The notes under the pieces: model-generated
Databases searched by the model: none
What the model was told of the DNA's origin: nothing
Seen by the model: only the letters and a program-made list of their open reading frames with translations
DNA from: Actinophytocola xanthii
GTDB lineage: Bacteria; Actinomycetota; Actinomycetes; Mycobacteriales; Pseudonocardiaceae
NCBI RefSeq assembly: GCF_001921205.1
Contig: NZ_MSIE01000073.1
Span: 1 to 47,843 of the forward strand
Direction: 5' to 3'
DNA length: 47,843 bases
Program-made: the position numbers and the translations under genes
In this document: positions 47,085 to 47,843 of the stretch, piece by piece
How the letters are laid out: the number at the start of each line of letters is the position of its first letter
How positions within the stretch are numbered: position 1 is the stretch's first letter

Positions 47085-47510
47085 TCAGCTCCGAATCGTG
47101 ACGGGCATGATGCCGCTGGACAGGTTGCCGATCGCGCTGTACGCGGCCGGGGTCAGGTCGAGCAGCCGGTCCTCGCCGCAGCTGCCGGAGCAGCAGGACT
47201 GCTCGCCGCACCAGAGGTCGGTCTGCGGCCCGCAGTCGGCGATGGCCACCGCGATCTCGGTGGAGCCGCACAGATGCTGGACGTAGAAGGTGTGCCCGCA
47301 GGTGCGACGCAGCAGCGTGTTGCCGCAGGTGTCCGGACGGGTGATCGCGAAGCAGTTGTCGGAGGTGTTGGGCCAGGCGCAGTGCCGACTGCCGGACCGG
47401 CAGTTGCCACAGGCCCCGCCTCCGGCCGAACCACAGGGCCCCCAGGCGGCCCCACAGCAGAACCACGACGTCTCGGCGGTCGTTGGCGCCCTGGGATCTG
47501 TTTGTGCCAT
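47085..47510 (-). CDS. Cysteine-rich protein, 15 Cys in 141 residues
   Basis: ATG 47510, ribosome-binding site AAGGGA about 8 nt upstream. The protein has no signal peptide and no membrane helix. Fifteen cysteines lie in CC, CxxC and C-x(3-8)-C spacings between residues 17 and 115, with three tryptophans close to cysteines (SWFCC, HCAWP, LWCGEQSCC). After GEDRLLD the last 27 residues are Cys-free. It resembles in style, not in provable homology, the many-disulfide light chain of methylamine dehydrogenase. It heads the operon with the Tat protein and the MauE-like protein. No family was recognised. Confidence 0.7.
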   Translation of the reverse strand: MAQTDPRAPTTAETSWFCCGAAWGPCGSAGGGACGNCRSGSRHCAWPNTSDNCFAITRPDTCGNTLLRRTCGHTFYVQHLCGSTEIAVAIADCGPQTDLWCGEQSCCSGSCGEDRLLDLTPAAYSAIGNLSSGIMPVTIRS

Positions 47511-47843
47511 GGGTCATTCCCTTCGGAAAGCCCCGGCATCGCCGCCACCACACGGAAAAAGGCATGACGAGTAGGGGGGCCCGCGCGCGCCAACGCAACG
47601 GGCCCACCCAGAACCCTCGTTCGGCCCTCTCCGAGCTGGGTCCCATGACGATGGCAGGGGGTGGGACTTTCGCACGGACGAACGTGAGTTGGTTAGCCAC
47701 TGACAGCGCAAGACGCTACTGGCTGGTCACCCAGAACGCACCGTCCACCCGGAGCAGCGTTGCGCAGCAAACGGCCCAAACCACATAACGTTTTCCCACT
47801 TAGACAGTGTCTCGTATGGCTCTTCTGAGTGATGGTGCATGAT
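47511..47843. other. Right-edge intergenic stretch
   Basis: No supported gene. It must contain the promoter of the Cys-rich operon; a TAGCGT hexamer on the minus strand at 47713-47718 is a weak candidate. The last 60 bases are much poorer in GC than the rest of the window, and contain the imperfect palindrome AGACAGTGTCT near 47803-47813. Confidence 0.4.

Noticed and set aside
47085-47510. True methylamine dehydrogenase light chain
   Set aside because: No heavy-chain, mauD, mauG or amicyanin gene is present, there is no Tat leader on the protein, and the cysteine spacing does not align convincingly.
47784-47843. End of an insertion sequence at the right edge
   Set aside because: The GC drop and the imperfect AGACAGTGTCT palindrome are suggestive, but no second end or transposase is visible.

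Overview
The window is very GC-rich and densely coded. It looks like a chromosomal piece of a filamentous actinomycete of the Pseudonocardiaceae type. The grounds are third-position GC bias, frequent GTG starts and 4-base start/stop overlaps (GTGA, ATGA), and actinobacterial marker families: ClgR, PspM, a TIGR03085-type protein, DUF3040, ThyX, and paired Y-family polymerases of the mycobacterial DinB1/DinB2 kind. I see no rRNA, tRNA, CRISPR array, prophage or intact transposase.

Left part (1-17 kb): a TgpA-type transglutaminase membrane protein, an exported FAD oxidoreductase with a candidate operator, an aldehyde dehydrogenase, a DUF3040 protein, an HhH-PHP phosphoesterase overlapping a sirtuin, a secreted MepA-like peptidoglycan hydrolase, a methyltransferase-dinB operon divergent from an orphan ParA, and pyrD. 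Behind parA lies a 12-codon ORF whose ribosome-binding site is inside an inverted repeat. An ArsR-VOC operon follows pyrD, with an operator placed between the -35 and -10 boxes.

Middle part (18-39 kb): the order pspM-pspA-(membrane protein)-clgR-cinA/pncC-pgsA-rimO-argA-ftsK-rnj-dapA-thyX matches, from memory, the Mycobacterium tuberculosis Rv2745c-Rv2754c block (clgR, pgsA3, argA, ftsK, rnj, dapA, thyX). It is interrupted here by lineage-specific genes: a secreted phospholipase A2, a secreted lipase, an acyltransferase, an Lrp/EamA pair, a TIGR03085 protein, a Ser/Thr kinase and a DinB2-type polymerase. Two 162-bp MITE-like repeats with terminal inverted repeats lie in this block. Each sits between convergent genes and each supplies the last base of a stop codon.

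Right part (39-47.8 kb): a ribbon-helix-helix protein with an operator array and a DUF4097 partner, a YcaQ/AlkZ-like glycosylase, an EamA transporter, a second Ser/Thr kinase, a GNAT acetyltransferase, a DedA-like membrane protein, and a three-gene operon. That operon encodes a 15-cysteine protein, a Tat-signal protein and a MauE/DoxX-like redox membrane protein, and is the best candidate for an undescribed system.

A recurrent regulatory feature is a TANNNT-type -10 box placed 6-8 nt before ATG or GTG at about fourteen genes. This implies widespread leaderless transcription and was used to choose several start codons.
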